From Kribbella flavida DSM 17836 (GTDB taxonomy: Bacteria; Actinomycetota; Actinomycetes; Propionibacteriales; Kribbellaceae): a stretch of DNA of 64,000 bases. Where the stretch lies: NCBI RefSeq assembly GCF_000024345.1, contig NC_013729.1, positions 1,550,001 to 1,614,000 on the forward strand. The letters are read 5' to 3'. A model generated the notes under the pieces. The model did no database searches. It worked only from the letters and a program-made list of their open reading frames with translations, and had not been told where the DNA came from. A program made the position numbers and the translations under genes. Below are positions 25,913-34,092 of this stretch, one piece after another. The stretch's first letter is position 1; the number at the start of each line of letters is the position of its first letter.

Positions 25913-26869
25913 TCACAGACCGGTGCGGCGATCGCCGGGCCAGGGGCCCACGGTGGGACGACGGGCTCGATTCGTCGCGCGGACGACGGCGCCGGCGTCG
26001 GCGACCGGACCGAGGTGCCGAAGCTTGTCAGGATTGATCACGGCGCGGATGGCCACGACCTGACCGCCTGCGATGTCGACGGTCAGGGTGTTCACCACCC
26101 TGCCGTCACGGTCGCGGAGGATCGCGCCCGGCTGACCGTTCACCGGCTGCGGCTGCACCGAGCCGCCGATCCGGACGAACGGGGCAACGAACGCGGCCAG
26201 CGTCCGGGCCACCTTCTCGGCCCCGAAAACTCCCTGACCCCACAACGGCGCCTTGCCGCCGCTGTCACCGACCATCTGCACGTCGGCGGCCAGCAGCGTC
26301 CGCAGGCCGTCGACGTCACCTTCCCGGAAGGCGGCGAAGAACCGCCCGGCCAGCTGCTCGCGCTCCCGTCGATCGGCCGCGAACCGGGCACGTCCCGCGT
26401 CCATGTGACGGCGCGCCCGGACCGCGAGCTGACGGCAGGCCGCCTCCGAGCGACCTACCGATGACGCGACCTCGGCGAAGCCGAAGCCGAACACCTCCCG
26501 CAGCACGAAAACCGCTCGTTCGAGTGGGCTGAGCCGTTCCAGCAGCAGCAAGGCCGCCATCGACACCGTGTCGGCCAGCTCGGCCGACCGCTCGGGGTCC
26601 TCGTACGGGTCGGACAGCAGCGGCTCGGGGAACCAGTGGCCGGGGTACTTCTCCCGCCGGACGCGTGCCGAGCGCAGGACGTCGATAGCGATCCGGGACA
26701 CCATGGCCGCCAGAAACGCCTTGGCCGAGGCGGGTTCCGTCGAGGTGGCCTGGTAGCGCAGCCACGTCTCCTGGACCGCGTCCTCGGCCTCGCTGACGCT
26801 GCCGAGAATCCGGTAGGCGATCGAGAACAGCAGGGGCCGCTGCCGTTCGAACTCCTCCACCCGGTTCAC
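25913..26869 (-). CDS. sigJ: RNA polymerase sigma factor, SigJ type with SnoaL-like tail
   Basis: A 318-residue ECF-like sigma factor. Region 2: RPLLFSIAYRILGSVSEAED then AVQETWLRYQ. Region 4: LSPLERAVFVLREVFGFGFA and VGRSEAACRQLAVRARRHMD. From about residue 175 a SnoaL/NTF2-like domain follows (FFAAFREGDVDGLRTLLAAD), which in this ECF group regulates the sigma factor directly. The start GTG 26869 overlaps the stop of the upstream epimerase gene by four bases (GTGA), so the two are translationally coupled. This pairing of a SigJ-type factor with an oxidoreductase or epimerase partner is common in actinobacteria. The symbol rests on family type only. Confidence 0.9.
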   Translation of the reverse strand: MNRVEEFERQRPLLFSIAYRILGSVSEAEDAVQETWLRYQATSTEPASAKAFLAAMVSRIAIDVLRSARVRREKYPGHWFPEPLLSDPYEDPERSAELADTVSMAALLLLERLSPLERAVFVLREVFGFGFAEVASSVGRSEAACRQLAVRARRHMDAGRARFAADRREREQLAGRFFAAFREGDVDGLRTLLAADVQMVGDSGGKAPLWGQGVFGAEKVARTLAAFVAPFVRIGGSVQPQPVNGQPGAILRDRDGRVVNTLTVDIAGGQVVAIRAVINPDKLRHLGPVADAGAVVRATNRARRPTVGPWPGDRRTGL

Positions 26870-27777
26870 CGCAGCTCTTCCCGGAAGCCCTGCCGCCAGG
26901 AGGGGTAGCGCGGCTGCCAGCCGAGTTCGCGCTTGGCCTTGGCGTTGGAGAACCCGCGTCCTTCGGTCATCATCGTCACCGCTGTCCTGCCGGCCAGCGG
27001 ACGCGCCAGCCAGGTGGGTATCCGCAGTGGCGGCTTCGCGCCCGCACACACCGCCAGATGGGGCAGCCACTCGCTGGCCGGCGCCGGGTCGTCGTCGACG
27101 ATGTTGAACACGCCCTGCGCCCGGCCTTCCACGGCCAGGACGGTCGCGGTCGCCGCGTCGTCGAGATGCACCCAGGAGCTGTGACCGGCACCGTTGCCGA
27201 CGACCGGGTACTGCCGCCGACGGACGAGTTCGACCTGGTCGTCGGTGGCACCGGGCCCGTAGAACGCGCCGTAGCGCAGCACCGCGCCACCGGCCCGGAG
27301 TACCGCGTCCTCGAGATGACGGATCGCCGCGGCCGCCGCGCCCGTGCTCGTCGGGTCCAGCGGATCCTCCTCGGTCTTCACCCAGCCGCCCTCCCGGATG
27401 CCGTTCCAGGCGGCGTAGCTCTGTGCGACGAAGTGCCGCACGCCGGTTGCCTCGGCGGCGGCCAGCAGATGGTCGGTCCCCTCGGTTCGCAGTCGGTTCG
27501 TGGTGGCGAACCAACGGTCGAAATGCTTGATGTCGGGCTTGCCGGAGATGGCGGTCATCTGGTGCACGATCACCTCCGGCCGCGCCTGGGCCACAGCCTG
27601 GCCGACCGAGCTCGCGTCCAGCCCGTCCATCACGACCGCCTCGGCGCCCAGTTGCCGCAGCAGGTCCATCTTCGCCGGACCTGTCGTCGTCGCCGTCACT
27701 TCGTGCCCTCGGGCGACAAGCTGTGATACCAGCCGCCGCCCCAGCACCCCGGCCCCACCGGCCACGAACACCCGCAT
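26866..27777 (-). CDS. NAD-dependent epimerase/dehydratase family protein
   Basis: A 303-residue extended SDR: cofactor loop VFVAGGAGVLGRRLVSQLVA, second-strand region VTATTTGPAKMDLLRQLGAE, SYAAWNG and the YGAFYGPGATDD stretch, and the end AKRELGWQPRYPSWRQGF, which is typical of NAD(P)-binding epimerase-like proteins. The active-site Tyr-x3-Lys pair is not obvious (SYAAWNGIREG). Start ATG 27777 gives the fold's first strand. It forms a coupled operon with the SigJ-type gene and is divergent from the next NAD(P)-binding gene across a gap full of inverted repeats. Confidence 0.85.
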   Translation of the reverse strand: MRVFVAGGAGVLGRRLVSQLVARGHEVTATTTGPAKMDLLRQLGAEAVVMDGLDASSVGQAVAQARPEVIVHQMTAISGKPDIKHFDRWFATTNRLRTEGTDHLLAAAEATGVRHFVAQSYAAWNGIREGGWVKTEEDPLDPTSTGAAAAAIRHLEDAVLRAGGAVLRYGAFYGPGATDDQVELVRRRQYPVVGNGAGHSSWVHLDDAATATVLAVEGRAQGVFNIVDDDPAPASEWLPHLAVCAGAKPPLRIPTWLARPLAGRTAVTMMTEGRGFSNAKAKRELGWQPRYPSWRQGFREELR

Positions 27778-27817
27778 TCCGATCACCTTTCCACAGTCTG
27801 TTCCTTGCACTGTCTGG

Positions 27818-27901
27818 GACGAGACAGCCGGGCCGGTTTGTGACATCGCCGCGGCCGGTGGACGGCTTCGTCCATGTCACACCACAGCGGGCTGTCTCGT
27901 C
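27818..27901. promoter_or_regulatory. Nested inverted repeats between divergent genes
   Basis: GACGAGACAGCC at 27818-27829 is repeated inverted as GGCTGTCTCGTC at 27890-27901, 60 bases apart. Inside lies a second pair, TGTGACAT (27839-27846) and ATGTCACA (27874-27881). The spacing suits two operator halves bound by a looping regulator, or two autonomous sites for the divergent promoters. The responsible protein is not known; the SigJ operon is one target. Confidence 0.55.
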
Positions 27902-27954
27902 TCGTCTCAGGTCACAGCACCACGGAGTCGTCGGATCAGAAGAAGGGCAGTGTC

Positions 27955-28650
27955 GTGCGTATCGCAGTTTTCGGGGCCAACGGCTCCACGGGGCGCCTGC
28001 TGACCGAACAGGCACTGGCTGCAGGCCATCACGTCGCCGCGATCACGCGGCAGCCGGACGCGTTCCCCCTGCGGCATGAGCGGCTCCACGTGATCGGTGC
28101 GGACGTGCTCGATCCGCCGGCCGTCGACGCCGCCGTCGCCGGGCAGGACGCGGTCCTGTCGACCCTCGGCGTGCCGGCCGGTAAAGAACCGATCAGCACC
28201 TACTCCCGTGGCGTGGCGAACATCGTCACCGCGATGAAGCTGCATCGGGTGCGTCGGCTCGCCGTAGTCAGCTCCAGCGGGGTCGACCCGCACCCGTACT
28301 CCGACGGCGGCTTCCTGTTCAACCGGGTGATGCTGCCGTACGTGACGCGGGTCCTGGGCAAGACCTTGTACGACGACATGCGGCGGATGGAGGACCTCGT
28401 CCGTGCCAGCGATCTCGACTGGACGATCGTGCGGCCGAGCGGGCTCTATCACCTGCCGTCGGTGACCGGCTACACCCTCGTCGAGGGCCACGCCGACGGC
28501 CGGTTCACAGCCCGCGCCGACCTGGCCGCCTGCCTGCTGGGCCTGCTCGACGCCGACCGCTACGTCCGCACGACCGTCAGCGTCATCACCACCGTCGACA
28601 ACCCCACCTTGCTTCAGTGGATTCGCCAGGAGGCCCTCAGCGCGAGCTGA
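27955..28650 (+). CDS. NAD(P)-binding (NmrA/SDR-a5-like) oxidoreductase
   Basis: A 231-residue protein from GTG 27955, behind AGAAGGG. Rossmann start VRIAVFGANGSTGRLLTEQA, then VIGADVLDPPAVDAAVAGQD, VSTLG-like LSTLGVPAG, VVSSSGVDPHPYSD and LDWTIVRPSGLYHLPS, as in the atypical SDR group that includes flavin reductase-like and NmrA-like proteins. Probably NADP-dependent. Substrate unknown. Divergent from the epimerase/SigJ operon and convergent with the LuxR gene. Confidence 0.88.
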   Translation: MRIAVFGANGSTGRLLTEQALAAGHHVAAITRQPDAFPLRHERLHVIGADVLDPPAVDAAVAGQDAVLSTLGVPAGKEPISTYSRGVANIVTAMKLHRVRRLAVVSSSGVDPHPYSDGGFLFNRVMLPYVTRVLGKTLYDDMRRMEDLVRASDLDWTIVRPSGLYHLPSVTGYTLVEGHADGRFTARADLAACLLGLLDADRYVRTTVSVITTVDNPTLLQWIRQEALSAS

Positions 28651-28687
28651 GCCGACGTGCTGATCGGACCCAAGCGGGTCGTGCGCG

Positions 28688-29773
28688 TCAGTCCCAGACC
28701 CGGATCCGGCTGTCCGGGTTCAACGGCTGGTAGTGCTCGGCGTACAGCTTCGCGACGAGCTCGCCCCGGCTCGTCACGCCGGTCTTGGCGAAGATCGACT
28801 TCACGTGGTCGCGCACGGTGTGCTGGGACAGGTACAACCTGGCAGCCAGTTGGCCGGTGGACAGGCCTCGGGCGATCAGCTGGGTGATCTCCAGCTCGCG
28901 GTCGGTCAGACCGTACGCCGCGGTGATCAGGGCCGCGACCTCCGAGGCCTTGGCGGGCTCGATCACCACGGCCGTCTGCCGCGGAGCGCCGTCGGCGTCT
29001 CGCAGGCAGGAGGCGTGGAACACCAGCCACCGTCCCGATCGATCCTTGGCCCGGACCCGCGCCTGCTCGCGGTGACTCGCAGTGGCTGCCGTGCTGTGGA
29101 TCCAGGCCGGCACCGGAACGCCGAACCTCGAGGGAGCCGACGGTCCCGCCGGCATCCCGGCCAGGAACTCCCGTGCCTCGTCGTTGACGGACAGCAGTGC
29201 TCCGAAGCTGTCGAACAACAGCAGCCCGGGGCCAGGGCCGGCATCGACGACCGGCTCGGGGGTGGGCTCGGCGTACGACCGGAGCCGTCGGGCGAGCAAG
29301 GTCGTCAGCCCGGCGACCGCGGCGAGCTCCTGCCGGCTGAAGTGCGGGCGGCCCTTCGACCGGAACAGGCTGATCTGACCCCACCACTGCCCGTCGGTCC
29401 GCAGTACCGCGCGGAGCTCGTCGTCGAGGCCGCGGGGCTGGAGGAAGTGCCGGTAGACCGCGCTGTGCTCGGGGGCGTCGGCCGTGCCGTCCCTGAGGGC
29501 GGCGACCGGTACGGCCGCGCGGGCGAGGTCGCGGAACAGGTTGACCTTCTCCGAGAGCAGTTCCGCGTTCCAGTACGTCGCGCAGCCGTCCTCGCCGAGG
29601 TTCTCCGCCCGCATCGGGGCGGTCGCCAGTCCGGTCCCGGGGTCCGTCGACTGCCAGACGGCTGCGTCGAACGGCACCGCGCGACGCAGGACGGCAGAGG
29701 CCTGGTGGAACAAGGCGAGCGCGTCCGGCGCCTTCGTCAGTGCGGTCGTCCCGGCCAGGCGCGCTGTCGTCAT
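28688..29773 (-). CDS. LuxR-family transcriptional regulator with N-terminal sensory region
   Basis: A 361-residue regulator. Residues 1-165 are GAF-like (LFHQASAVLRRAVPFDAAVW, RTDGQWWGQISLFRSKGRPH). Residues 185-275 are PAS-like (LLLFDSFGALLSVNDEAREF). The C-terminal LuxR helix-turn-helix is AYGLTDRELEITQLIARGLS and LYLSQHTVRDHVKSIFAKTG. No phosphoreceiver domain is present. ATG 29773 lies 87 bases from the start of the divergent FAD-binding protein gene, its most likely target. Confidence 0.9.
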   Translation of the reverse strand: MTTARLAGTTALTKAPDALALFHQASAVLRRAVPFDAAVWQSTDPGTGLATAPMRAENLGEDGCATYWNAELLSEKVNLFRDLARAAVPVAALRDGTADAPEHSAVYRHFLQPRGLDDELRAVLRTDGQWWGQISLFRSKGRPHFSRQELAAVAGLTTLLARRLRSYAEPTPEPVVDAGPGPGLLLFDSFGALLSVNDEAREFLAGMPAGPSAPSRFGVPVPAWIHSTAATASHREQARVRAKDRSGRWLVFHASCLRDADGAPRQTAVVIEPAKASEVAALITAAYGLTDRELEITQLIARGLSTGQLAARLYLSQHTVRDHVKSIFAKTGVTSRGELVAKLYAEHYQPLNPDSRIRVWD

Positions 29774-29860
29774 GGCTCGATGGTTGCTCGCGGAACGCCG
29801 CCGGACAATCCCGCGAACGGGGGATGGGACCGCCCGCCGATCCCGCGCAGGCTGAACCGC

Positions 29861-31231
29861 ATGCACATCGGAATCATCGGCGCGGGTGCGGCGGGCGTCA
29901 GCCTGCTCGACGCCCTGGCGCAGAAGGTCGATCAGACAACCGCGGGCAGCGTCGTCGTGGTCGAGGGCGCTGCCTCGCTGTGGCGCGGCCGTGCCTACCA
30001 ACCGGACCTCGACGCGGTGCGGGTGAACGCCCCGCCGGTGCTGATGTCGGTCCGGCACCAGGATCCGCAGCACTACCAGCGCTGGCTGGGCGAGCGCGAT
30101 GGGTACGTCGACCGGTTGCTCGGCGTTCCGATCGTGCCGCGGGCCGTCTACGGCGAGTACCTGCAAGCGACTGCGGAGACCGCTGTCTGCCGGCTGCGGG
30201 ACCACGGGTGGCGGGTGGAGGTGATCGAGGACTGGGCAACGAGTGCGCTTCCACTGCGGACCGCCGGGGGCGTGACCCGTCCGGTCGATCAGGTAGTGGT
30301 GTCCGTGGGCGGAGGGCGGCCGATCGATCACTACGGTCTCGCAGGAAGCCCGGGGTTCGTGCAGGACCCCTATCCGCTCGCCACCACGCTGGCCGGCATC
30401 GGGACCGGCAGTCAGGTCGCTGTGATCGGCAGCGGTCTCACCGCAGTCGACATCGTGGCCGGACTCGTTGCCTCGGGCCACAACGGGCCGATCACGATGC
30501 TGTCGCGCCGCGGCGTCCTGCCGGAAGTTCAGCAGCGGCCGGTCCAGTTCGAGTTCCGGCACCTCAGCCGGGAGACCTTGCCGTCCACGTTCTCGGGCCT
30601 GGTGTCGCTGCTGGAAGCCGAGCTGGCGGAGTACGGGCAGAAGCTGGCGCCGTTGGTGCAGGAAGTGCTGGCTCGGGAGGACCCGGTCGAGCGGCTGCGC
30701 CGGCAGCTGGACGAGGTCGACGGGCCGCACCTGGGGCGGCGGATGCTGACCGCCGCGATCCACAGGCTCGGCGCCGCCGCGTGGCACCGGCTGCTGCCCG
30801 GCGATCGGGAGTTCCTGTTCACCGAACACTTCCGCACGATCAACAGCCTGGCGTCGCCGATGGTGCCGCTGAACGCCGAGATCGTGCTGCGGTCGATCGA
30901 CTCGGGCCAGCTCCGGCTCGCCGGTGGTCTGCGCAGCATCGAAGCGGCCGCGGGTGGATTCCGGATCGTCGGAACCGACGTACTGCGGGCCGACGTCGTG
31001 GTGAACGCGGTGAACCCGCCCGTGCACGCGATCCCGGGGGAGACGGCGGCACTGGTGAGGTCGCTGCTGGCATCGGGCGCGGTCAGCTCGCCGCCCTCGG
31101 GCGGGCTGTCGGCGCGGACTGGTCAGGTCCACCTGCTGGGCGGCATCGCGGCGGACAACTCGTTCGTCACCCCGAGTCTGATGTCCGTGGCCGCAGCTGC
31201 TCACGCGATCGCCGACCGGCTGCCGGCGTAG
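29861..31231 (+). CDS. FAD/NAD(P)-binding protein (NAD_binding_9 type)
   Basis: A 456-residue flavoprotein with an FAD-binding GxGxxG motif at the start (HIGIIGAGAAGVSLLDALA), a WRGRAYQPDL segment, and a second dinucleotide loop in the middle (VAVIGSGLTAVDIVAGLVAS). The family includes hydroxyacylglutathione-type and lysine/ornithine monooxygenase-like proteins of uncharacterised function. It ends in GGIAADNSFVTPSLMSVAAA, the returning FAD-contact strand. Start ATG 29861. Divergent from the LuxR gene and convergent, seven bases apart, with an XRE regulator. Confidence 0.87.
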   Translation: MHIGIIGAGAAGVSLLDALAQKVDQTTAGSVVVVEGAASLWRGRAYQPDLDAVRVNAPPVLMSVRHQDPQHYQRWLGERDGYVDRLLGVPIVPRAVYGEYLQATAETAVCRLRDHGWRVEVIEDWATSALPLRTAGGVTRPVDQVVVSVGGGRPIDHYGLAGSPGFVQDPYPLATTLAGIGTGSQVAVIGSGLTAVDIVAGLVASGHNGPITMLSRRGVLPEVQQRPVQFEFRHLSRETLPSTFSGLVSLLEAELAEYGQKLAPLVQEVLAREDPVERLRRQLDEVDGPHLGRRMLTAAIHRLGAAAWHRLLPGDREFLFTEHFRTINSLASPMVPLNAEIVLRSIDSGQLRLAGGLRSIEAAAGGFRIVGTDVLRADVVVNAVNPPVHAIPGETAALVRSLLASGAVSSPPSGGLSARTGQVHLLGGIAADNSFVTPSLMSVAAAAHAIADRLPA

Positions 31232-31237
31232 GGCTGG

Positions 31238-32062
31238 TCAGTTGTGGGTGACGAGCGTGCTCAGCAGGGTGAGGGCGTCTGCGGAGGGGGAGCCGGGCTC
31301 GGCCGGTTCGGCGATCAGGTGCTGGCCGGGGTGGTCGGTGAGCGAGAAGCGTTGCGGACGCAGCTGCAGGAGACCGACGTCGGGATGGAAGTAGGAGCCG
31401 CCGCGCGAGATCCGGCCGCGCGGATCACGGCCGGCCCACAGCTGCCGGAACTCGGCGCTGGCGATCGACAGTTCGCCGACCAGGTCCCGTACGCCTTGCT
31501 CGTCCGGAGTCTCCTGCGCGGCCTGGCGCAGGTCGTGCACGGCGGCGCGCGCGGTGGTGCGCCAGTCGCGGAAGAACTCCCGCCCCGCTGGGTCCAGGAA
31601 GATCATCCGTAGCAGGTTGTCACCGAGGACGAACCGGTTGTGCAACGCGGTTGCCAGCGGATTGCGGGCCAGCACGTCCTGGAAGCGGCCCATGACGTAG
31701 GCAGGCGCCACGGTCCAGTCGTTGAGCAGCCGGAGTACCTCCGGAGCAGCTCGTTCGATGCGGTGCGGGCGGGTCCGTCGCGCCACCGGGCGCGCCAGCC
31801 GGTACAGCTCGAGCGACGCCGCCTTGTCGAGGCGCAGCGCGCGGCACAGGCTCGCCACCGTCTGGCGGGTGGGGTGGAGCTCCTTTCCCTGCTCCAGGCG
31901 GGTGTAGTGGCCGACGCTCAGGCCGGCCAACGTCGCCACCTCGTCGCGACGCAGTCCAGGGACGCGGCGGTTGCCCCCGCTCAGCCCGACCTGCTCGGGA
32001 CGGAGATCCGCGCGCCGCGCGCGCAGGAAGTCGCCCAGCGGGTTGGTCTTGTCACTGTCCAT
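31238..32062 (-). CDS. XRE-family regulator with MmyB-like ligand-binding domain
   Basis: A 274-residue protein. Residues 1-75 form an XRE helix-turn-helix (LGDFLRARRADLRPEQVGLS, LRRDEVATLAGLSVGHYTRL). The rest is the MmyB-like ligand-binding domain (LNDWTVAPAYVMGRFQDVLA, FLDPAGREFFRDWRTTARAA) that in this family binds a small, often fatty, molecule. It is divergent from a paralogue at 32196, across 133 bases. In actinobacteria such regulators usually control a neighbouring oxidoreductase. Confidence 0.92.
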   Translation of the reverse strand: MDSDKTNPLGDFLRARRADLRPEQVGLSGGNRRVPGLRRDEVATLAGLSVGHYTRLEQGKELHPTRQTVASLCRALRLDKAASLELYRLARPVARRTRPHRIERAAPEVLRLLNDWTVAPAYVMGRFQDVLARNPLATALHNRFVLGDNLLRMIFLDPAGREFFRDWRTTARAAVHDLRQAAQETPDEQGVRDLVGELSIASAEFRQLWAGRDPRGRISRGGSYFHPDVGLLQLRPQRFSLTDHPGQHLIAEPAEPGSPSADALTLLSTLVTHN

Positions 32063-32195
32063 GACCCCGAGGTTAGGCGGGAGACAGGGCCGGATCCGTT
32101 GCTCAGCCTGGGCACGTTACACCCTGGATACGGAGGCAGCAGGGCGTCGTGGACAACCACCCCGAACTCCTGGGCGGACCGTCTAATCTTGCGGC

Positions 32196-33050
32196 ATGAG
32201 CGACAGCACACCGCTGGGCGACTTCCTGCGCGCCCGTCGCGATGCCCTCAAGCCGCAAGACGTCGGACTCCCGGAGTACGGCCGCCGCCGGGTCAAGGGG
32301 CTGCGCCGGGAGGAGGTGGCGATGCTGGCAGGGATGAGCAGCGACTACTACGTACGGCTGGAGCAAGGCCGCGAGTCCAGTCCTTCTCCGCAGGTCGTCG
32401 AGGCGGTGGCGCAGGCGCTACGGCTGGATGCCGTCGCCACCGAGCACCTGTGGCGGCTCGTCCAGGCGCCGGAGTCGCGCCGCTGGAGCCGCGCGGAGGA
32501 GACGCCCGTCAGTCCGCAGCTGCTGCAGCTCATGGACGGCTGGTCCACTTCTCCGGCCTTCGTGCTCGGGCCGGCGCTGGACATCCTTGCGGGCAACACG
32601 CTGGCGACCGCGCTGCACGAGGCGTTCACCCCGGCGGACAACCTGGCGCGCATGGTCTTCGTCGACCCGGCCGGGCGGGACTTCTACCAGGAGTGGGAGC
32701 GGGCCGCGCACTCCTGCGTGGCCGAGCTACGTTTCGCCTACGGTCACGATCCGGAGTCGAGGCGCATCGCCGAGGTGGTGGCGGACCTCTCGGCGCAGAG
32801 CCCGGAGTTCGCCGAGCTGTGGGGCCGGCACGACGTGAAGCCGAAGACGCAGGAGGGCAAGCACCTGCGGCATCCGGCGGTCGGCGACCTGCACATCCAG
32901 TTCTCGGCGTTCACCGTCAACGGCGCACCCGACCAGCAGCTCGTCGTCTACCAGGCCGAGCCGGCGACCCCGACCGCGGCCGCGTTCGACCGGCTGCGCG
33001 AGCGCGCCGAGCAGACGCTGAGCGCGGACGCCGAGGCTGTTCCTAGGTAG
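32196..33050 (+). CDS. XRE-family regulator with MmyB-like ligand-binding domain, paralogue
   Basis: A 284-residue relative of the divergent regulator: helix-turn-helix at LRREEVAMLAGMSSDYYVRL and MmyB-like domain at LMDGWSTSPAFVLGPALDIL, VFVDPAGRDFYQEWERAAHS and FSAFTVNGAPDQQLVVYQAE. It lies 108 bases before an SDR operon and is the obvious candidate to control it. Its last 90 bases, its terminator-like hairpin and the SDR leader are duplicated at 40547-40760. Confidence 0.92.
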   Translation: MSDSTPLGDFLRARRDALKPQDVGLPEYGRRRVKGLRREEVAMLAGMSSDYYVRLEQGRESSPSPQVVEAVAQALRLDAVATEHLWRLVQAPESRRWSRAEETPVSPQLLQLMDGWSTSPAFVLGPALDILAGNTLATALHEAFTPADNLARMVFVDPAGRDFYQEWERAAHSCVAELRFAYGHDPESRRIAEVVADLSAQSPEFAELWGRHDVKPKTQEGKHLRHPAVGDLHIQFSAFTVNGAPDQQLVVYQAEPATPTAAAFDRLRERAEQTLSADAEAVPR

Positions 33051-33064
33051 AGCACTCCCAGGAA
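33040..33064 (+). terminator. Hairpin over the stop codon of the MmyB-like gene
   Basis: TTCCTAGG pairs with CCCAGGAA with one mismatch, the stop codon lying in the loop side. In the duplicate at about 40627-40651 the same element is TTCCTGGG/CCCAGGAA, a perfect pairing. The element may weaken read-through into the SDR operon. Confidence 0.45.
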
Positions 33065-33115
33065 AGTCGCGGACTTCTTCGGCCCTGGCGGCCTCGACAG
33101 ACTCATGACTGTCAG

Positions 33116-33134
33116 CGGCGGAAACTCTCCGCCG
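33116..33134 (+). promoter_or_regulatory. Leader hairpin before the SDR operon, with a compensatory change in its duplicate
   Basis: CGGCGGA pairs with TCCGCCG around AACTC, 24 bases before the SDR start. In the duplicate near 40695-40715 the stem is CGGCGGGA/TCCCGCCG, so an A-T pair has become G-C. This supports a real RNA hairpin. The element also lies in an open frame from ATG 33105 joined to the SDR, so a longer N-terminus cannot be excluded. Confidence 0.45.
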
Positions 33135-33158
33135 AAGCCACGGCGAAAGAAGGACATC

Positions 33159-34004
33159 ATGGCCACCTGGTTCATCACCGGAGCCTCCCGCGGTCTGGGC
33201 GCGGAGATCGCCCGGGCCGCCCTGGCCGGCGGCGACGACGTCGTTGTCGCGGCCCGCGACCTCGGCCGGCTGCCGGACGACCTGACGACGTCCGACCACG
33301 TGCTCGGCGTCGAGCTGGACGTCACCCGCTCCGAGCAGATTCCCGCCGCCGTGCAGGCCGCGGTCGAGCGGTTCGGCGGGATCGACGTCCTGGTCAACAA
33401 CGCGGGCCGGGGCCTGCTGGGCGCGGTCGAGGAGATCACCGACGCCGAGGCCCGCTCGCTGTTCGACCTCAACGTCTTCGCCCTGATCGACATGACCCGC
33501 GCCGTGCTGCCGGTGATGCGTGGCCAGGGCGCGGGCAAGATCGTCAACATCGGTTCGCGGTCCGGTTTCGAGGGCGAGCCGGGCGTGGGCCTGTACTGCG
33601 CCTCGAAGTTCGCGGTCGCCGGCCTCAGCGAGTCGCTGTCCAAGGAACTGGCGCCGTTCGGCATCCAGTCCATGGTGGTCGAGCCCGGCGTCCTGCGGAC
33701 CGACTTCCTGGACGCCAGCTCGCTGTCGCTGCCCAGCTCCCGGATCGCCGAGTACGACGGCACCCCCGCCCACGTCACCCTGGACTGGGTCGGCACCGCC
33801 AACCACACCCAGCTGGGCGACCCGGTCAAGAGCGCGGCCCTGATCCACGAGGTCACCTCGCAGGACCAGCTGCCGACCCACCTGTACCTCGGTCCGGACA
33901 CCCTCGACCGGCTGCAGGTCAAGCTCGACCAGATCGAGCAGGACCTGGCTCCGTGGCGCGAGAAGTCCGCCGCCACCGCCCACGACGACGCCACCGCGGC
34001 GTAA
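33159..34004 (+). CDS. SDR family oxidoreductase, first gene of the operon
   Basis: A 281-residue classical SDR: MATWFITGASRGLGAEIARA, NNAG motif, and triad GSRSGFEGEPGVGLYCASKF with correct Ser-Tyr spacing. The C-terminal extension (after FLDASS) is longer than in the basic family and resembles the oxidoreductases often found beside MmyB-like regulators. ATG 33159 follows GAAAGAAGGA. It heads a run of four genes closed by a lipoprotein fragment, all on the same strand. Confidence 0.9.
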   Translation: MATWFITGASRGLGAEIARAALAGGDDVVVAARDLGRLPDDLTTSDHVLGVELDVTRSEQIPAAVQAAVERFGGIDVLVNNAGRGLLGAVEEITDAEARSLFDLNVFALIDMTRAVLPVMRGQGAGKIVNIGSRSGFEGEPGVGLYCASKFAVAGLSESLSKELAPFGIQSMVVEPGVLRTDFLDASSLSLPSSRIAEYDGTPAHVTLDWVGTANHTQLGDPVKSAALIHEVTSQDQLPTHLYLGPDTLDRLQVKLDQIEQDLAPWREKSAATAHDDATAA

Positions 34005-34092
34005 CGCTCCGCCCGGTCGAAGCGCACCACCCGCCGGAGTCGGTTCCGGCGATTCCCTCCCCTGTCATCCGAACTCCTGAAAGAGGTCCGTC

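Larger units (their letters stand above)
32965..33172 (+). repeat. Duplicated block, original copy (MmyB tail plus SDR leader)
   Basis: The end of the MmyB-like gene, its hairpin, the leader and the first codons of the SDR (to ATGGCCACCTGG) recur at 40549-40760 with over 90 percent apparent identity by eye. Confidence 0.85.
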
